Below are positions 25,839 through 34,743 of a DNA stretch of 64,000 nucleotides, piece by piece (within the stretch, counting starts at the first letter, position 1; each line of letters starts with the position of its first letter). This DNA comes from Variovorax brevis (GTDB lineage Bacteria; Pseudomonadota; Gammaproteobacteria; Burkholderiales; Burkholderiaceae_C), in the NCBI RefSeq assembly GCF_030317105.1, contig NZ_JASZYG010000014.1, positions 62,001 through 126,000 of the forward strand, given 5' to 3'. The position numbers were made by a program, and so were the translations under genes. A model generated the notes under the pieces. It did no database searches, was not told the origin of the DNA, and worked only from the letters and a program-made list of their open reading frames with translations.

Positions 25839-28076
25839 TTGACCCGCGACCGATTGATGATGCAAGGCTTACCGCCCGGAGAACATCCGGTGGCGTGGCT
25901 CGTCGTCGGCTGTGCGCTGGTCGTTGCATCGACTGCGCAAGCCGCGGACACGGGGAAGATCGTCGTGGCTGAGGCGCAGATCCGGTCGATGGATCGGGTG
26001 CAGGCCGAGCAGGAACGCCTGCGCGCCATGATCCAGGCGGCGCCCGCGACCTACGAGGACCGATTCATGGAAGCGGATGCGGCGCCGGGTACCGGCGCGG
26101 CGACCGAAGAAGAGCCACCGGTAGAAGGCACCGGCTTCCAGGCCTGGTCGCTGGAAAGTCGTGCTGGTTTCGCCGAATCGAGCGTTGAAGGCTTTGGCCG
26201 CCAGCACGCCGCCGAGTACGGACTGCGGGCCGAGTACCGTCGCGAAACGCTCAACTACGGCGACGTTTTGCTGCAACTCGACGCTCGCCATCTGAGTGGC
26301 GACCCGCTCGCCGACCGTGCGATGGGCACCTTCGGTTTCGCCAGGGAACGCACCGGCGATCGCTTCACCTTCCGCAACATCGGCTTCCCAATCACGCCCA
26401 ACACCTTTGCCGACACGACCGTCGGCGACACATTCAGCGACGTGACGGACGGCTTGAGCCGCAACTACCGCCTGTCGCTCGGCACGACGATGGTGCGCGG
26501 CCTGTCCACCCGGATCTTCAACAGCGACTGGGACCTGCGCGCCGGCTCGGGCCAACGCGGGTTCCTGGCCGGCGGGCCTTACCCAGGATTCGAGACGACC
26601 CAAGGTTCAATGACCTGGCTGGGCGCGACCCGGCGCCTGAGCGACGAATGGTTCGTGGCCGGACAAATCGACCGCGCCAACTACGTCCCTGCCTATTTCT
26701 CCAGCTTCTATACACCGGAAGGCTTTGGCGCCAAGAACGTATCGAGTTGGGCCACCTCGGTTGGCTATGCCCCCAAGGCCTTGCCGGGCGCCGATGCCGA
26801 TTTCAAGGTGCGCACCACGCTGGTGGGTAGCCAGGTCACATCTGCCACGCCCGGGGTGCAGACCGGCGATTCGCAGGGCTTGTTCGTCGAGGCCAGCGCC
26901 CGCACCGGGCGATTCAACCATCAGTTCGGCGCCTACGCCGCCGACCCGAATCTCTATTTCGGCGACTATGCGCTGATCACCGGCAACCGCGGCGCCTACT
27001 GGCGCGTCGACCACAGCACCGGCCGGATGAACTGGGGCGGCGGCTTCGACTTCGAGCGCGCCGATAGCGACAGCGTGTCCAACCTTTATGGCTACACCCG
27101 CACGGCCTTCAACGGCAACTTCCAGTACCTGTTGGACCGTGACACCTCCGTGGGCGCCAACGCCAATTTGTCCAGGACCCGTTACGACAATTCGGCGGTA
27201 GGCAATCTGCTGGGCGAGAACCGCAGCCTCTACGGCAACGTCTTCTATCAGACCCGCTTCTTTGATCTACCACGCACCCGCCTGAATTTGATGGCGCTGC
27301 GAAATGAGCAGGTCGTGCTCCTTGGCACCGCCGCGACCGGACAGGAACTCCAATGGGAGCAGGACTGGATCACCGGCCGCTACGCGGCGCTGCGCCCCGA
27401 GCTGACCACCACGCTGGGCTACGCCCGTGACCAAAGCAGCGGCGTCACGCGCACCTACCCGACAGCGGGGGTGCAGTTTCGCTACTGGTTCGACAGCGGC
27501 TTCTCGGTGACCGGGAACCTGCGCTGGACCTCGCAGGACAGCGACCTCTACACCAGTCGCGGCCTATCGGGCTCCCTCACCGCCGAAAAGGAAATCGCGC
27601 CGGGCTGGCACTTCGGGATCGCGGCGAACATGAACCAGGCCCGCTCGGCCGCCATCCAGACCTCGCTGTTCGGCCCGCAGGTCTATCGCAGCAACGACAA
27701 GACTTTTTACGCTTTCCTGCGCTGGGATGGTAGTTCCGGCACGGCATACCAAGCGGCGGGCGTGCGCAGCGGCGCGGGCAGCGGCAGCGTAAGCGGTCGC
27801 GTGTTCCTGGACGCCAACCGCGACGGACGCCAACAGGCCGGCGAGAACGGCGCGGCCAACGTGGAAGTCGTGCTCGATGGCCGCTACCGCGCCACAACCG
27901 ACCGCGACGGGCGCTTCGAATTTCCGACGGTGACCACGGGTCGCCACCAACTGACTCTCACGCTTGACAGCGTGCCACTGCCTTGGGGCGTGGCCGGCGA
28001 CAGCGGCGTGAGCGTCAACGTTCCGCTGCGTGGTCAAGCCACCGCCGAGATCCCTGTGATCAAGGTGGGCGAATGA
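25839..28076 (+). CDS. Outer-membrane beta-barrel protein with C-terminal SdrD-like domain, usher-like role
   Basis: A 745-residue exported protein. The signal peptide ends near residue 35 (VVASTAQA). A helical, Glu/Gln-rich segment follows (about 38-75), then many alternating amphipathic strands with aromatic belts from about 120 to 645, as in outer-membrane barrels. Residues about 648-745 form an SdrD/SpaA-like beta-sandwich (GRVFLDANRDGRQQAGENG). Its neighbours, a PapD-like chaperone and pilin-like proteins, point to a secretion or assembly pore. However, the usual usher plug and N-terminal chaperone-binding domain are not recognisable. The TTG start at 25839 has GGAG 10 bp upstream and gives a basic signal-peptide head. 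ATG codons at 25857 and 25860 are alternatives. Confidence 0.7.
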   Translation: MTRDRLMMQGLPPGEHPVAWLVVGCALVVASTAQAADTGKIVVAEAQIRSMDRVQAEQERLRAMIQAAPATYEDRFMEADAAPGTGAATEEEPPVEGTGFQAWSLESRAGFAESSVEGFGRQHAAEYGLRAEYRRETLNYGDVLLQLDARHLSGDPLADRAMGTFGFARERTGDRFTFRNIGFPITPNTFADTTVGDTFSDVTDGLSRNYRLSLGTTMVRGLSTRIFNSDWDLRAGSGQRGFLAGGPYPGFETTQGSMTWLGATRRLSDEWFVAGQIDRANYVPAYFSSFYTPEGFGAKNVSSWATSVGYAPKALPGADADFKVRTTLVGSQVTSATPGVQTGDSQGLFVEASARTGRFNHQFGAYAADPNLYFGDYALITGNRGAYWRVDHSTGRMNWGGGFDFERADSDSVSNLYGYTRTAFNGNFQYLLDRDTSVGANANLSRTRYDNSAVGNLLGENRSLYGNVFYQTRFFDLPRTRLNLMALRNEQVVLLGTAATGQELQWEQDWITGRYAALRPELTTTLGYARDQSSGVTRTYPTAGVQFRYWFDSGFSVTGNLRWTSQDSDLYTSRGLSGSLTAEKEIAPGWHFGIAANMNQARSAAIQTSLFGPQVYRSNDKTFYAFLRWDGSSGTAYQAAGVRSGAGSGSVSGRVFLDANRDGRQQAGENGAANVEVVLDGRYRATTDRDGRFEFPTVTTGRHQLTLTLDSVPLPWGVAGDSGVSVNVPLRGQATAEIPVIKVGE

Positions 28077-28192
28077 CCCTGCAGCAGACAACGGGCTGCC
28101 TGTGCCAACCGGCGCAAGAGCTCACTCCCACGGGCGCCCGTTCAGCGCTTTTTAAACCTGTGTTCGTTCGATTTTTCAAAAGGAAGATAACC

Positions 28193-28801
28193 ATGAAGAA
28201 AAACCTGTTGGCCCTTGCAGCCGCTACCACCCTGGCCTTCGCGGCCAGCAACGCCATGGCTGAAGCCAAGTACAACCAAGCCGCCGGCGGCACCGGCACG
28301 GTCACCGCGACGGCTGGCGTCAACCTCAGCGTCACCGTGCCCAAGCTCATCGTGCTGCGCGTCGGCTCGAACGTCGCCTCGCAGAACACTTTAAGCTGGA
28401 CCGCGGCATTCAACATTCCTGGTGCGTTGCCGTCAGGGACCGTGCCGACGACTGGCACCCCCAACGTCGACTGGAACGGCACCGATCCGACGATCACCCT
28501 CGGTACCCAGCCCGCCGCACTGACAGTCTGGGCTTGGACGAACGGCACGGGCGCGAACATCAATTGCGCCGTCGGCACTTGGTCAGCCGCGAATGGCCCC
28601 GCCAACTCGGCGTTCAAAGTTGCGACCACCGGCACCTTGCCCCACCCGGGGAACGACTTGGGAACATGTACCCAAACCAACTTTTCGCAAAACACCGTGG
28701 TCACGGGCACTTGGACCTATACGCTCGACACCGCCACGGCCGCCGCCTGGAAGGCTGGCGCTTACACGGCCGCCGTTACCTACACGGCGCAAGGGCTCTA
28801 A
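28193..28801 (+). CDS. Pilin-like secreted subunit (putative major subunit)
   Basis: A 202-residue exported protein with a clear signal peptide (residues 1-23, ending in NAMA). The mature chain is Thr/Ala/Gly-rich with short beta strands. LSVTVPKLIVLRVGS near residues 47-61 is shared with the later 225-residue protein. The C-terminus WKAGAYTAAVTYTAQGL resembles the last strand of donor-strand pilins (AGxYxGxVxxT). A strong AGGAAG ribosome site and a separate 116-bp leader after the barrel gene suggest high expression, as expected for a major subunit. It has only two Cys, in the C-terminal half. It is not a recognised family such as spore coat protein U. Confidence 0.7.
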   Translation: MKKNLLALAAATTLAFAASNAMAEAKYNQAAGGTGTVTATAGVNLSVTVPKLIVLRVGSNVASQNTLSWTAAFNIPGALPSGTVPTTGTPNVDWNGTDPTITLGTQPAALTVWAWTNGTGANINCAVGTWSAANGPANSAFKVATTGTLPHPGNDLGTCTQTNFSQNTVVTGTWTYTLDTATAAAWKAGAYTAAVTYTAQGL

Positions 28802-28802
28802 G

Positions 28803-29420
28803 GTGCACGCGAAGCAGCGCATGAACGATTTGGCGCGCTCCCGCGCGGCCATCGCGCGGGCGCTGCTTTGCCTGCTCGCGAGCGCCGGCGTCGTTCCCGA
28901 CGCCGGCGCGGTGTTCACCTCCACCGGCGACTATGGCTCCTATGGACTCGTTTTGCAGGTCGGCGTGGCCACCGGCGTCGACACAGTGTTGTTCGACGTT
29001 GCCAACGACAAGGTCGGGCAGGGGCCGGTGAGCGGCACGTCCGGCCAGGCCGGCGGCGTTACCGTGCGGGTCACGCCGACCCGGCCCTTCTTTGGGCTGG
29101 AACCGCAGTCCGTCACGTTGACCGTCGATTCGCGCGTGGCACTGAGCTGCCAGAGCGGAACCTGCGGCGGCGCAACCATTCCCTTCACCAGCATCCGCTG
29201 GACTTCCAACGGCGGCGCGCCCAGCGGCGGGAACGCCGAAATCGTGAGCGGCGTGTTCACGGGCGCCGCAGCCCAGCAATTGGCCCGCTTCGACCCCGTC
29301 GTGATCCTGGCCGGCTCACGCGAGATGACCAACATCCTGAATTTCGAGTACATCAACGACACGGTGTACCCGGCCGGAAACTACACCGGATCGGTGCGGT
29401 TCACGGCCACCATGATCTGA
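28803..29420 (+). CDS. Pilin-like secreted subunit, second type
   Basis: A secreted protein of 205 residues from the GTG at 28803, or 199 from the ATG at 28821. The GTG has AAGGG 8 bp upstream and adds basic residues to the signal-peptide head, so I prefer it. The signal peptide ends near VPDAGA. A Cys pair (CQSGTC) sits in the middle. The C-terminus YPAGNYTGSVRFTATMI matches the last strand of chaperone-assembled pilins. It starts one base after the previous stop and overlaps the next gene by ATGA, so expression is coupled. It is less similar to the first subunit, so it may be a minor, adaptor or tip component. Confidence 0.65.
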   Translation: MHAKQRMNDLARSRAAIARALLCLLASAGVVPDAGAVFTSTGDYGSYGLVLQVGVATGVDTVLFDVANDKVGQGPVSGTSGQAGGVTVRVTPTRPFFGLEPQSVTLTVDSRVALSCQSGTCGGATIPFTSIRWTSNGGAPSGGNAEIVSGVFTGAAAQQLARFDPVVILAGSREMTNILNFEYINDTVYPAGNYTGSVRFTATMI

Positions 29421-29935
29421 TGAAACGCCCTGCAAGCCTTCGCGCGGTCTTCCTGCCCGCCGCCCTGCTCCTGTTCGCCATCCTGGCGGTACCCGCGCAG
29501 GCCCAGGTCGAGCGCTTGGACGACTCGACCTCGCCGCGCGCCCAGGTGCAAGCCACCCTGGACGATGGCGGCATCGCGCGACCCGGAACACCGGTCTCGC
29601 CCATTGCGCGCGCCTCTTTTGGCCGCATCGACTACCGGCTCAACACGGCGCGCCATGTGGGGCGCCGCGCACGCATCTTCTACGTGATTCCTGCGGGTGT
29701 TCCCGGCGTTCGCACACCCAATGCCGTACTCGTGCAATGGCGAAGCCAAGGCCTCTTTGCCAGCGGGCAGGGTCGCCCGGGCGAGCGCATTCAGGTCTGG
29801 AACGGCGTGGTTCGCGACCCTTGGATGTCCGAAGGCTTCGAACTGAGCTGGCAGGTGGATCTGCGCGAACTGCGGCTGACCCGCGGCATGCGGCTGGGCT
29901 TTGAAGCCTATTTCGAGATAGAAACACTGCCATGA
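29420..29935 (+). CDS. Secreted protein of unknown function in pilus-like cluster
   Basis: A 171-residue exported protein whose family I do not recognise. The signal peptide covers about residues 1-29 (LAVPAQAQ). The mature part is mainly beta by pattern, with FGRIDYRLNTARHVGRRARI and a C-terminal ELSWQVDLRELRLTRGMRLG. There are no Cys. Start and stop both overlap the neighbouring genes by ATGA (29420 and 29932), which is strong evidence that it works with them. It lies between the second subunit and the chaperone. It could be a tip, anchor or accessory protein. Confidence 0.6.
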   Translation: MKRPASLRAVFLPAALLLFAILAVPAQAQVERLDDSTSPRAQVQATLDDGGIARPGTPVSPIARASFGRIDYRLNTARHVGRRARIFYVIPAGVPGVRTPNAVLVQWRSQGLFASGQGRPGERIQVWNGVVRDPWMSEGFELSWQVDLRELRLTRGMRLGFEAYFEIETLP

Positions 29936-30762
29936 ATACCCTTTTCCATCCCACATTCGGCCGGGCGCTGCGCCGTGTTGCGCTGCTGCTGGCGGTTGGC
30001 GCGGCCACCATTGCCCACGCCGCACCCTTCGAGATTGCGGTCTCGCCCTCCCGCTTCGAGGTGTCGGCCAAGAGTGGCGTGCGCCTGGGCCAGGCGCTGG
30101 ACATCAACAACCTGGGCGCAACGCCCACCGAGGTGTCATTGCGCACCATCGACTGGAGCTACTCGACGGACGGCGAAGTCGCGTATTTCGACGCGCTGCA
30201 ACCGGGCAGTTGCCGCCCCTGGGTGACGCTAGAGCGCCGCACCGTGAAGGTCCCCGCCCGCGGCAAGGCAAGCTTTCGCTTCCAGGTCGAGCCGCCGGCC
30301 GACGCCTCCAAGGGTGAATGCCGCTTCATGATCGCCGTCGAAGGCGTGGAGCCCGCCTACCAGGCCAGCATCGCCCAAGGCGGCACCAACATGAGCTTGC
30401 CGGTGACGGGGCGTATCGCTGTCGCGGTCTATGTCATGGTCAATGGCGCCGAGCCAAAGATGACGTTGAGCCAAGTGGGCATGAAAGAGGTGCGCGGCAA
30501 GCGCTCGCCGATTGTCACCATCAGCAACACGGGGGAAGCGCACGGCCGCCTCGATGGCACCCTGGATGCGACGGACGCCCGTGGCACCTCGTTCGAACTG
30601 GTGCCGGACGGCTCGCCGGTGATGCCGGGCCAGACCCGGCAAATAGCGCTCGTGCCCCGGGGCGACCAGAACAAGCCCGTCGAGCCCGTCTACCCTGTCA
30701 AGGTCAAGGGCCTTCTCGAATGGGAAAAGGGTGGCTTCAAGGTCGACGCAGAGTTGCGTTGA
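29932..30762 (+). CDS. PapD-like periplasmic pilus chaperone
   Basis: A 276-residue periplasmic protein with a signal peptide ending near residue 29 (ATIAHA). The mature start FEIAVSPSRFEVSAKSG and the Ig-like pattern of domain 1 (LEINNLGATPTEV-type strands, then PARGKASFRFQVEPPADAS) fit chaperones of the FimC/PapD kind. Domain 2 (VKGKRSPIVTISNTGEAH-type) is also Ig-like. Two Cys lie in domain 1 (GSCRPW and GECRFM). It is longer than the usual 230 residues. It should hold pilin-like subunits in the periplasm for the barrel protein. It overlaps the preceding gene by ATGA and is followed after 17 bp by another subunit gene. Confidence 0.75.
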   Translation: MNTLFHPTFGRALRRVALLLAVGAATIAHAAPFEIAVSPSRFEVSAKSGVRLGQALDINNLGATPTEVSLRTIDWSYSTDGEVAYFDALQPGSCRPWVTLERRTVKVPARGKASFRFQVEPPADASKGECRFMIAVEGVEPAYQASIAQGGTNMSLPVTGRIAVAVYVMVNGAEPKMTLSQVGMKEVRGKRSPIVTISNTGEAHGRLDGTLDATDARGTSFELVPDGSPVMPGQTRQIALVPRGDQNKPVEPVYPVKVKGLLEWEKGGFKVDAELR

Positions 30763-30779
30763 GACTGAAGAGGACGCCG

Positions 30780-31457
30780 ATGCACACGCTCCCACCACGA
30801 TGCTCGCGCCTGCCGTGGCCAAACCGGCCGCGCGCCGGGTTGGCGGGCGCGTTGCTGATGCTGGTGTGCACCGCGGTTGCAGCGGGAACGACCACTGTCA
30901 GTGGCCTTGGCACGCCAGCCGTTGCCGAACTCAAGTTCGCCATCAACATCAACAGGTTCGTCTACCTGCGAATCGGCAGCGCGACCGCGGTAGACCCTCC
31001 TGTAAGCTTCGCGCTCACACCATCGATTCCCGGCGCGCCCGGGGGTACGGTCCCGGTGCCCGGCGGCCCAACGTCGGTGAACTGGAATGGCGCGGCGCCG
31101 GTCTTCTCGGTCGCGCCAAGCAACAACGCACTGCCCGTCGAGGTGCGTAGCAACGTTGGTAGCGTGACCCTGCGCGCCAATACCGTGCTGCCGCTCAAAA
31201 GCGGCAGCAACATCATTCCGATGTCGCAGATCACCGTGCAAACGAGCGACTCGACGCTGTCGGCACCTCTGCTGCCCGATGCAGGCACCAGCGCGACTTC
31301 CACCACCGTCTCCGGGAATGCCTTCGGCAACAGCTACGGCAATCTGGTCACCTGGCGCAAGGCGACCTGGACCTTCGGCTATGCGCCCACTCCGGCACAA
31401 CTGCCACGGGCGGGCGACTACACCGGACAAGTGACCTTCACCGCAAGCGCGCCCTGA
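30780..31457 (+). CDS. Pilin-like secreted subunit, paralogue of the first
   Basis: A 225-residue exported protein. The signal peptide spans about residues 1-35 with several Arg and Pro before the hydrophobic core. The mature region shares an ordered set of motifs with the product of 28193-28801. These are ININRFVYLRIGS versus VPKLIVLRVGS, then IPGAPGGTVP versus IPGALPSGTVP, then SVNWNG versus NVDWNG. The C-terminus RAGDYTGQVTFTASAP is again a pilin-type last strand. The two genes are clearly paralogous. GAGGA precedes the ATG. It may be a minor or initiating subunit made after the chaperone. Confidence 0.68.
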   Translation: MHTLPPRCSRLPWPNRPRAGLAGALLMLVCTAVAAGTTTVSGLGTPAVAELKFAININRFVYLRIGSATAVDPPVSFALTPSIPGAPGGTVPVPGGPTSVNWNGAAPVFSVAPSNNALPVEVRSNVGSVTLRANTVLPLKSGSNIIPMSQITVQTSDSTLSAPLLPDAGTSATSTTVSGNAFGNSYGNLVTWRKATWTFGYAPTPAQLPRAGDYTGQVTFTASAP

Positions 31458-31733
31458 GCGCGAAACGCTCGTGCGCTTGGGCGCGTGTAGCCGGGGTGAT
31501 CGCATCGGGGATCGAGTCCGCCTCGCTCCCGATACATTCCGAGACAACTGCGAGTTGCCTGCCGCCGCGGCAATAGTGACACGCGATCCCGTCCAGGAGC
31601 AAGATGCAGTGGAGGGGTTCGCGCTCGTCTGGTGTCGCCGGCACGTCAGCGCTTCCGCGCGAAACTCTGCTGCAAATCGACAGTCCGGCATCGCTTCCGT
31701 GCTTCAACCGAATATCTGGCGGCGTGAGGTTCG

Positions 31734-32054
31734 ATGTCAGCTTGCGATGTTTTCCGGACCGGCGGCACGATGGCCGGCATCGTCGCGTGGCTCTTGGTCC
31801 CGCTGACGTGCGCCGCGGAATCTTCGATCGGCGACGCCAGCGCGTCAGCAAGCGTGACCCTGCGCGTGGTCATACCTCCGGTGTTCCGCGTCCTCGCTGC
31901 AAGACCGGTCCAAGGCGGCTATGAATACCGCGTCTGGTCCAATACCAGATCGGTGATGCTCAACGGCCGCACCTATCACATCGACAAAGCCGGTGAGTCG
32001 ACACTCTTCGTGCCGACCTCGCCAAACGATCTTTTCATCGCGCACAGCCTGTGA
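31734..32054 (+). CDS. Short secreted protein related to the pilin-like subunits
   Basis: A 106-residue protein, or 94 from the in-frame ATG at 31770, with a signal peptide ending near LTCAAES. The early mature strand SASVTLRVVIPPVFRVL recalls the VTVP/RIG strand of the larger subunits, but the remaining domain is missing. It ends with FVPTSPNDLFIAHSL. GAGG lies 5 bp before the ATG. It is separated from the cluster by 276 bp (31458-31733) in which I find no convincing gene. It could be a small extra subunit, a terminator subunit, or the shortened remnant of a longer paralogue. Confidence 0.5.
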   Translation: MSACDVFRTGGTMAGIVAWLLVPLTCAAESSIGDASASASVTLRVVIPPVFRVLAARPVQGGYEYRVWSNTRSVMLNGRTYHIDKAGESTLFVPTSPNDLFIAHSL

Positions 32055-32092
32055 CCAAAGCCGCGCAACGCCATCCGTCGCAGCAAATCCGC

Positions 32093-32428
32093 TCAGCCCC
32101 CGCTACCCCCAGGCGCCGCAGTCGAACTCCCCGTCGACTCCGCACCCGCACCGCCGTGGCTCTTCGCCGCCGCCATCGCGCCCTTCTGCACCTCGTTCGC
32201 GTCCGCATTGCCGTTGTTCGTCATCGCACTCGACGACCCGGGCGCTTCCGCGCCGGCGCCGCCGTGCGTGCGTGCGGCTTCCATCGCGCCCTTCTGCACT
32301 TCAGGGTTCGGCGGCGAATTCAGTTGCATGGGGCGGTAGTCGCCGCCGTCGCTGTTTTGCGCCAGTGCGCCAAGGCTTGCAAAGGTGGTGATGGCGCCAA
32401 TGGCGATGAGCTTGAGGGATACGTGCAT
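32093..32428 (-). CDS. Small exported protein with two internal repeats
   Basis: A 111-residue protein with a signal peptide ending near residue 23 (SLGALAQ). The mature part has two near-identical 27-residue repeats, at about 43-69 and 79-105, each beginning EVQKGAM and containing HGGAGAE. The rest is Gly/Ser/Asn-rich and probably disordered. GGAGA precedes the ATG at 32428; the frame extends upstream but without a signal peptide. Function is unknown. It ends 38 bp from the convergent pilus-like cluster and begins 136 bp from the end of the histidine kinase gene, so it is probably a single transcript. Confidence 0.65.
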   Translation of the reverse strand: MHVSLKLIAIGAITTFASLGALAQNSDGGDYRPMQLNSPPNPEVQKGAMEAARTHGGAGAEAPGSSSAMTNNGNADANEVQKGAMAAAKSHGGAGAESTGSSTAAPGGSGG

Positions 32429-32564
32429 AGCTGTCTCCTGCCAGGTGTGGATAAGCCGGAACCCGTTGGCGAGACTGCGCAACGGGTGGCCTGCGTTCAC
32501 TCTAGGCAAGCAGACTGAGGCGGCAGTGAGGGAAAACTTACGGGCGAATGAGGGGCGGACGTCC

Positions 32565-33956
32565 TCAAACAAGCGCCGTCGGCCCCACCAGATGCACACG
32601 CGCAATCAACCCCTTGCAGCCTTCGCGGTTGAGCAATTCGATCTGCATGCCATGCCGCACGCCCGCCCCCTGCGCAATCGCCAGTCCCAGGCCGCTGCCG
32701 CCCACCGGCGAGCCCGGCACGCGAAAGAACCGGTCGAACACGCGCGACATCAGTTCCGGCGGGATGCCCGGTCCGTTGTCCACCACGTCCACAACCGGTC
32801 GCCCGGCCAGCGCATACAGGCGCACATCGACCACGCCGCCCTCGGGCGAATAGCGCACTGCGTTGTCAATCAGGTTATCGAACACGGTGCGCAGTTCTGC
32901 GGCCGGCACGTCGACCTCCGTCGCGCCATGGCCCTCGAAGCCGATGTCCACATGCCGCCGGTCCGCCAGCGCTATGAGTTGCCCGACGCTTTCACGCAGC
33001 ACCGCGGCAACGTTGACGCCCGATTCGCGGTCGCCCTCATCGCGCCGCGCACAGCTTGCGGTCACCGCAGCCGTGGGCGTGTCTTGGCGCGACAGGCGCA
33101 ACAGTTGCTCGGTCAGGTGCCGGGCACGCGTCACGCCGGCTTCGAGCTGCTCGAAGCGATCGCTGGCCTCGCCCCGCGGAATCAGCGCCCGCAGGTTCTC
33201 GATCTGCAGGCCGATCGCCGTGATGGGCGTGCGCAGCTCGTGCGCTGCGTCCTGCACAAAGCGCCGCTGCGTCGCGAGCGCGCCGCGCAGCCGCGCGAGC
33301 ACGCTGTTGAAAGCCACGACCAGCGGGCCGATTTCTTCCGGCACGCGCGTCACGGGCAACTCGTCGGGGCTGCGTTCGTCCTGCGCTGCAATGTCGTGCG
33401 CGACGACACGCAGTGATCGCGACCCCGCCCCCACGATGAGCCACAGCACCAGCAGCGACACAGGCAGCAGCAGCACGATGGGCAGGCTCTCCAGCAAGGC
33501 GCGGCGCGTGGCACGGTGGCGCCGGAACGCCGCGCTCTGGATGACCTGCACGCGCGGCTGGCCGGCATGCGCGCCAGGCGGCGCGGTGTACACCCGCCAG
33601 CGGTCGTCGACCTGCGATGCGGCGTTCACATCCTGCACGCCGGGCGTGGGCTGCAGCGCCATCGTCAGCGGCGCCCATGAGTTGGCCAGCAAGGCCTGCC
33701 CGTCCGCGCTCCACAGTTGCACGATGAAGGCCCCGCCCTGGATCGCCTTCTCGCCCGCCGTCGGCGGCAGTGCCAGCGGGTCGCGGTCGCCCGAATGCGA
33801 CTCGGCGACCAAGCGCATCTGCTCGTCCATGAAGGTGTCGATGAGGCGCCCGTAGGCCAGATAGGAAAACAGCGCGGTGACCGCCGTGGCCACCAGATGA
33901 AGCATGACCAGCGACCACCACAGCTGACGCCGCAGCGAGTGGGGTCGCGCCATCAT
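32565..33956 (-). CDS. Sensor histidine kinase, QseC-like
   Basis: A 463-residue inner-membrane kinase. The first membrane span is near residues 12-34 (LVMLHLVATAVTALFSYLAYG) and the second near 155-178 (SLPIVLLLPVSLLVLWLIVGAG). Between them is a periplasmic sensor region of about 120 residues. A HAMP-like linker, then the phospho-acceptor His in AAHELRTPI, the N box (DNLIDNAVRYSPEGG) and the G boxes (DNGPGIP, GGSGLGLAIAQ) follow. The start at 33956 overlaps the stop of the response regulator by ATGA, so the pair is coupled. The signal is unknown; membership in the QseC/PmrB group is by general layout only. Confidence 0.85.
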   Translation of the reverse strand: MMARPHSLRRQLWWSLVMLHLVATAVTALFSYLAYGRLIDTFMDEQMRLVAESHSGDRDPLALPPTAGEKAIQGGAFIVQLWSADGQALLANSWAPLTMALQPTPGVQDVNAASQVDDRWRVYTAPPGAHAGQPRVQVIQSAAFRRHRATRRALLESLPIVLLLPVSLLVLWLIVGAGSRSLRVVAHDIAAQDERSPDELPVTRVPEEIGPLVVAFNSVLARLRGALATQRRFVQDAAHELRTPITAIGLQIENLRALIPRGEASDRFEQLEAGVTRARHLTEQLLRLSRQDTPTAAVTASCARRDEGDRESGVNVAAVLRESVGQLIALADRRHVDIGFEGHGATEVDVPAAELRTVFDNLIDNAVRYSPEGGVVDVRLYALAGRPVVDVVDNGPGIPPELMSRVFDRFFRVPGSPVGGSGLGLAIAQGAGVRHGMQIELLNREGCKGLIARVHLVGPTALV

Positions 33957-34636
33957 CCAGCAGAAGAAGATGAAGCAGAAGACGGCAGCACCCGCCACCC
34001 CAGTCCGCGCACGTTGCGGATCGCATCGGGGCCGAGCTTGCGGCGCATGCCGTGGATGAGCACGTCCACGGCGTTGCTCGTCACTTCCTCGCCCCAGCCG
34101 TAGATGCGGTTTTCCAGCTGCTCGCGCGAGAGGATGGCGCCGGGGCGCTCCAGCAGCGCGTGCAGCAGCGCGAATTCACGCGCGGTCAATGCTTCGCGCC
34201 GGCCTTCGAGCATGACCTCTCGCGTCGTCAAGTCAAGTTGCAAGGCGCCGGTGCCGATGACCGAATGCGCGCTGCCGTCGCGCCGGCGCACCACCGCGCG
34301 CATGCGCGCCAGCAGTTCGCGAAACTCGAAGGGCTTGAGCAGGTAGTCGTCTGCGCCCAGGTCCAGACCGTTGATGCGGTCATCGAGGCCATCGCGCGCC
34401 GTGAGCACGACCACCGGCGTGGTGTCGCCGCGTTGCCGGGCGCGGCGCAGCACGTCGGTGCCATCCTGCGCGGGCAGGCCCAGGTCGAGCAGGGCGCAGG
34501 TGTAGCCGCCGTCACCCAAGGCGCTGAGCGCCAGCGGCCCGTTGCGCACCCAATCGACCGACCAGCCGGCGCCCTCGAGCGCCTGCACCAGGCCGCGGCC
34601 GATCATCTCGTCGTCTTCTGCCACCAGTACACGCAC
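33953..34636 (-). CDS. OmpR/PhoB-type response regulator, QseB-like
   Basis: A 227-residue regulator. The receiver has the acidic pocket AEDD, the phospho-acceptor Asp51 in LLDLGLP, and the Lys in LLKPFEF. The C-terminal winged helix (LTAREFALLHALLERPG ... SNAVDVLIHGMRRKLG) follows. I chose the GTG at 34636, which gives the exact receiver start VRVLVAEDD and has AAGGA about 7 bp upstream. An upstream ATG adds 16 residues. It precedes its kinase partner in one transcript. Target genes are not evident. Confidence 0.88.
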   Translation of the reverse strand: MRVLVAEDDEMIGRGLVQALEGAGWSVDWVRNGPLALSALGDGGYTCALLDLGLPAQDGTDVLRRARQRGDTTPVVVLTARDGLDDRINGLDLGADDYLLKPFEFRELLARMRAVVRRRDGSAHSVIGTGALQLDLTTREVMLEGRREALTAREFALLHALLERPGAILSREQLENRIYGWGEEVTSNAVDVLIHGMRRKLGPDAIRNVRGLGWRVLPSSASSSSAG

Positions 34637-34743
34637 GATGAATTCCTTCCGGTTTCGGGTTGAAGTCGCCGCCGCTGGCGGCACCCCACCCTACCAACGC
34701 ATTCTTATCGCCGGATGAGCAAGCCCGGCGCCGTCGCCGCCAA

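Noticed and set aside
31458..31733. Possible gene in the gap of the pilus-like cluster
   Set aside because: Open frames on both strands have no ribosome site, signal peptide or similarity to the neighbours.
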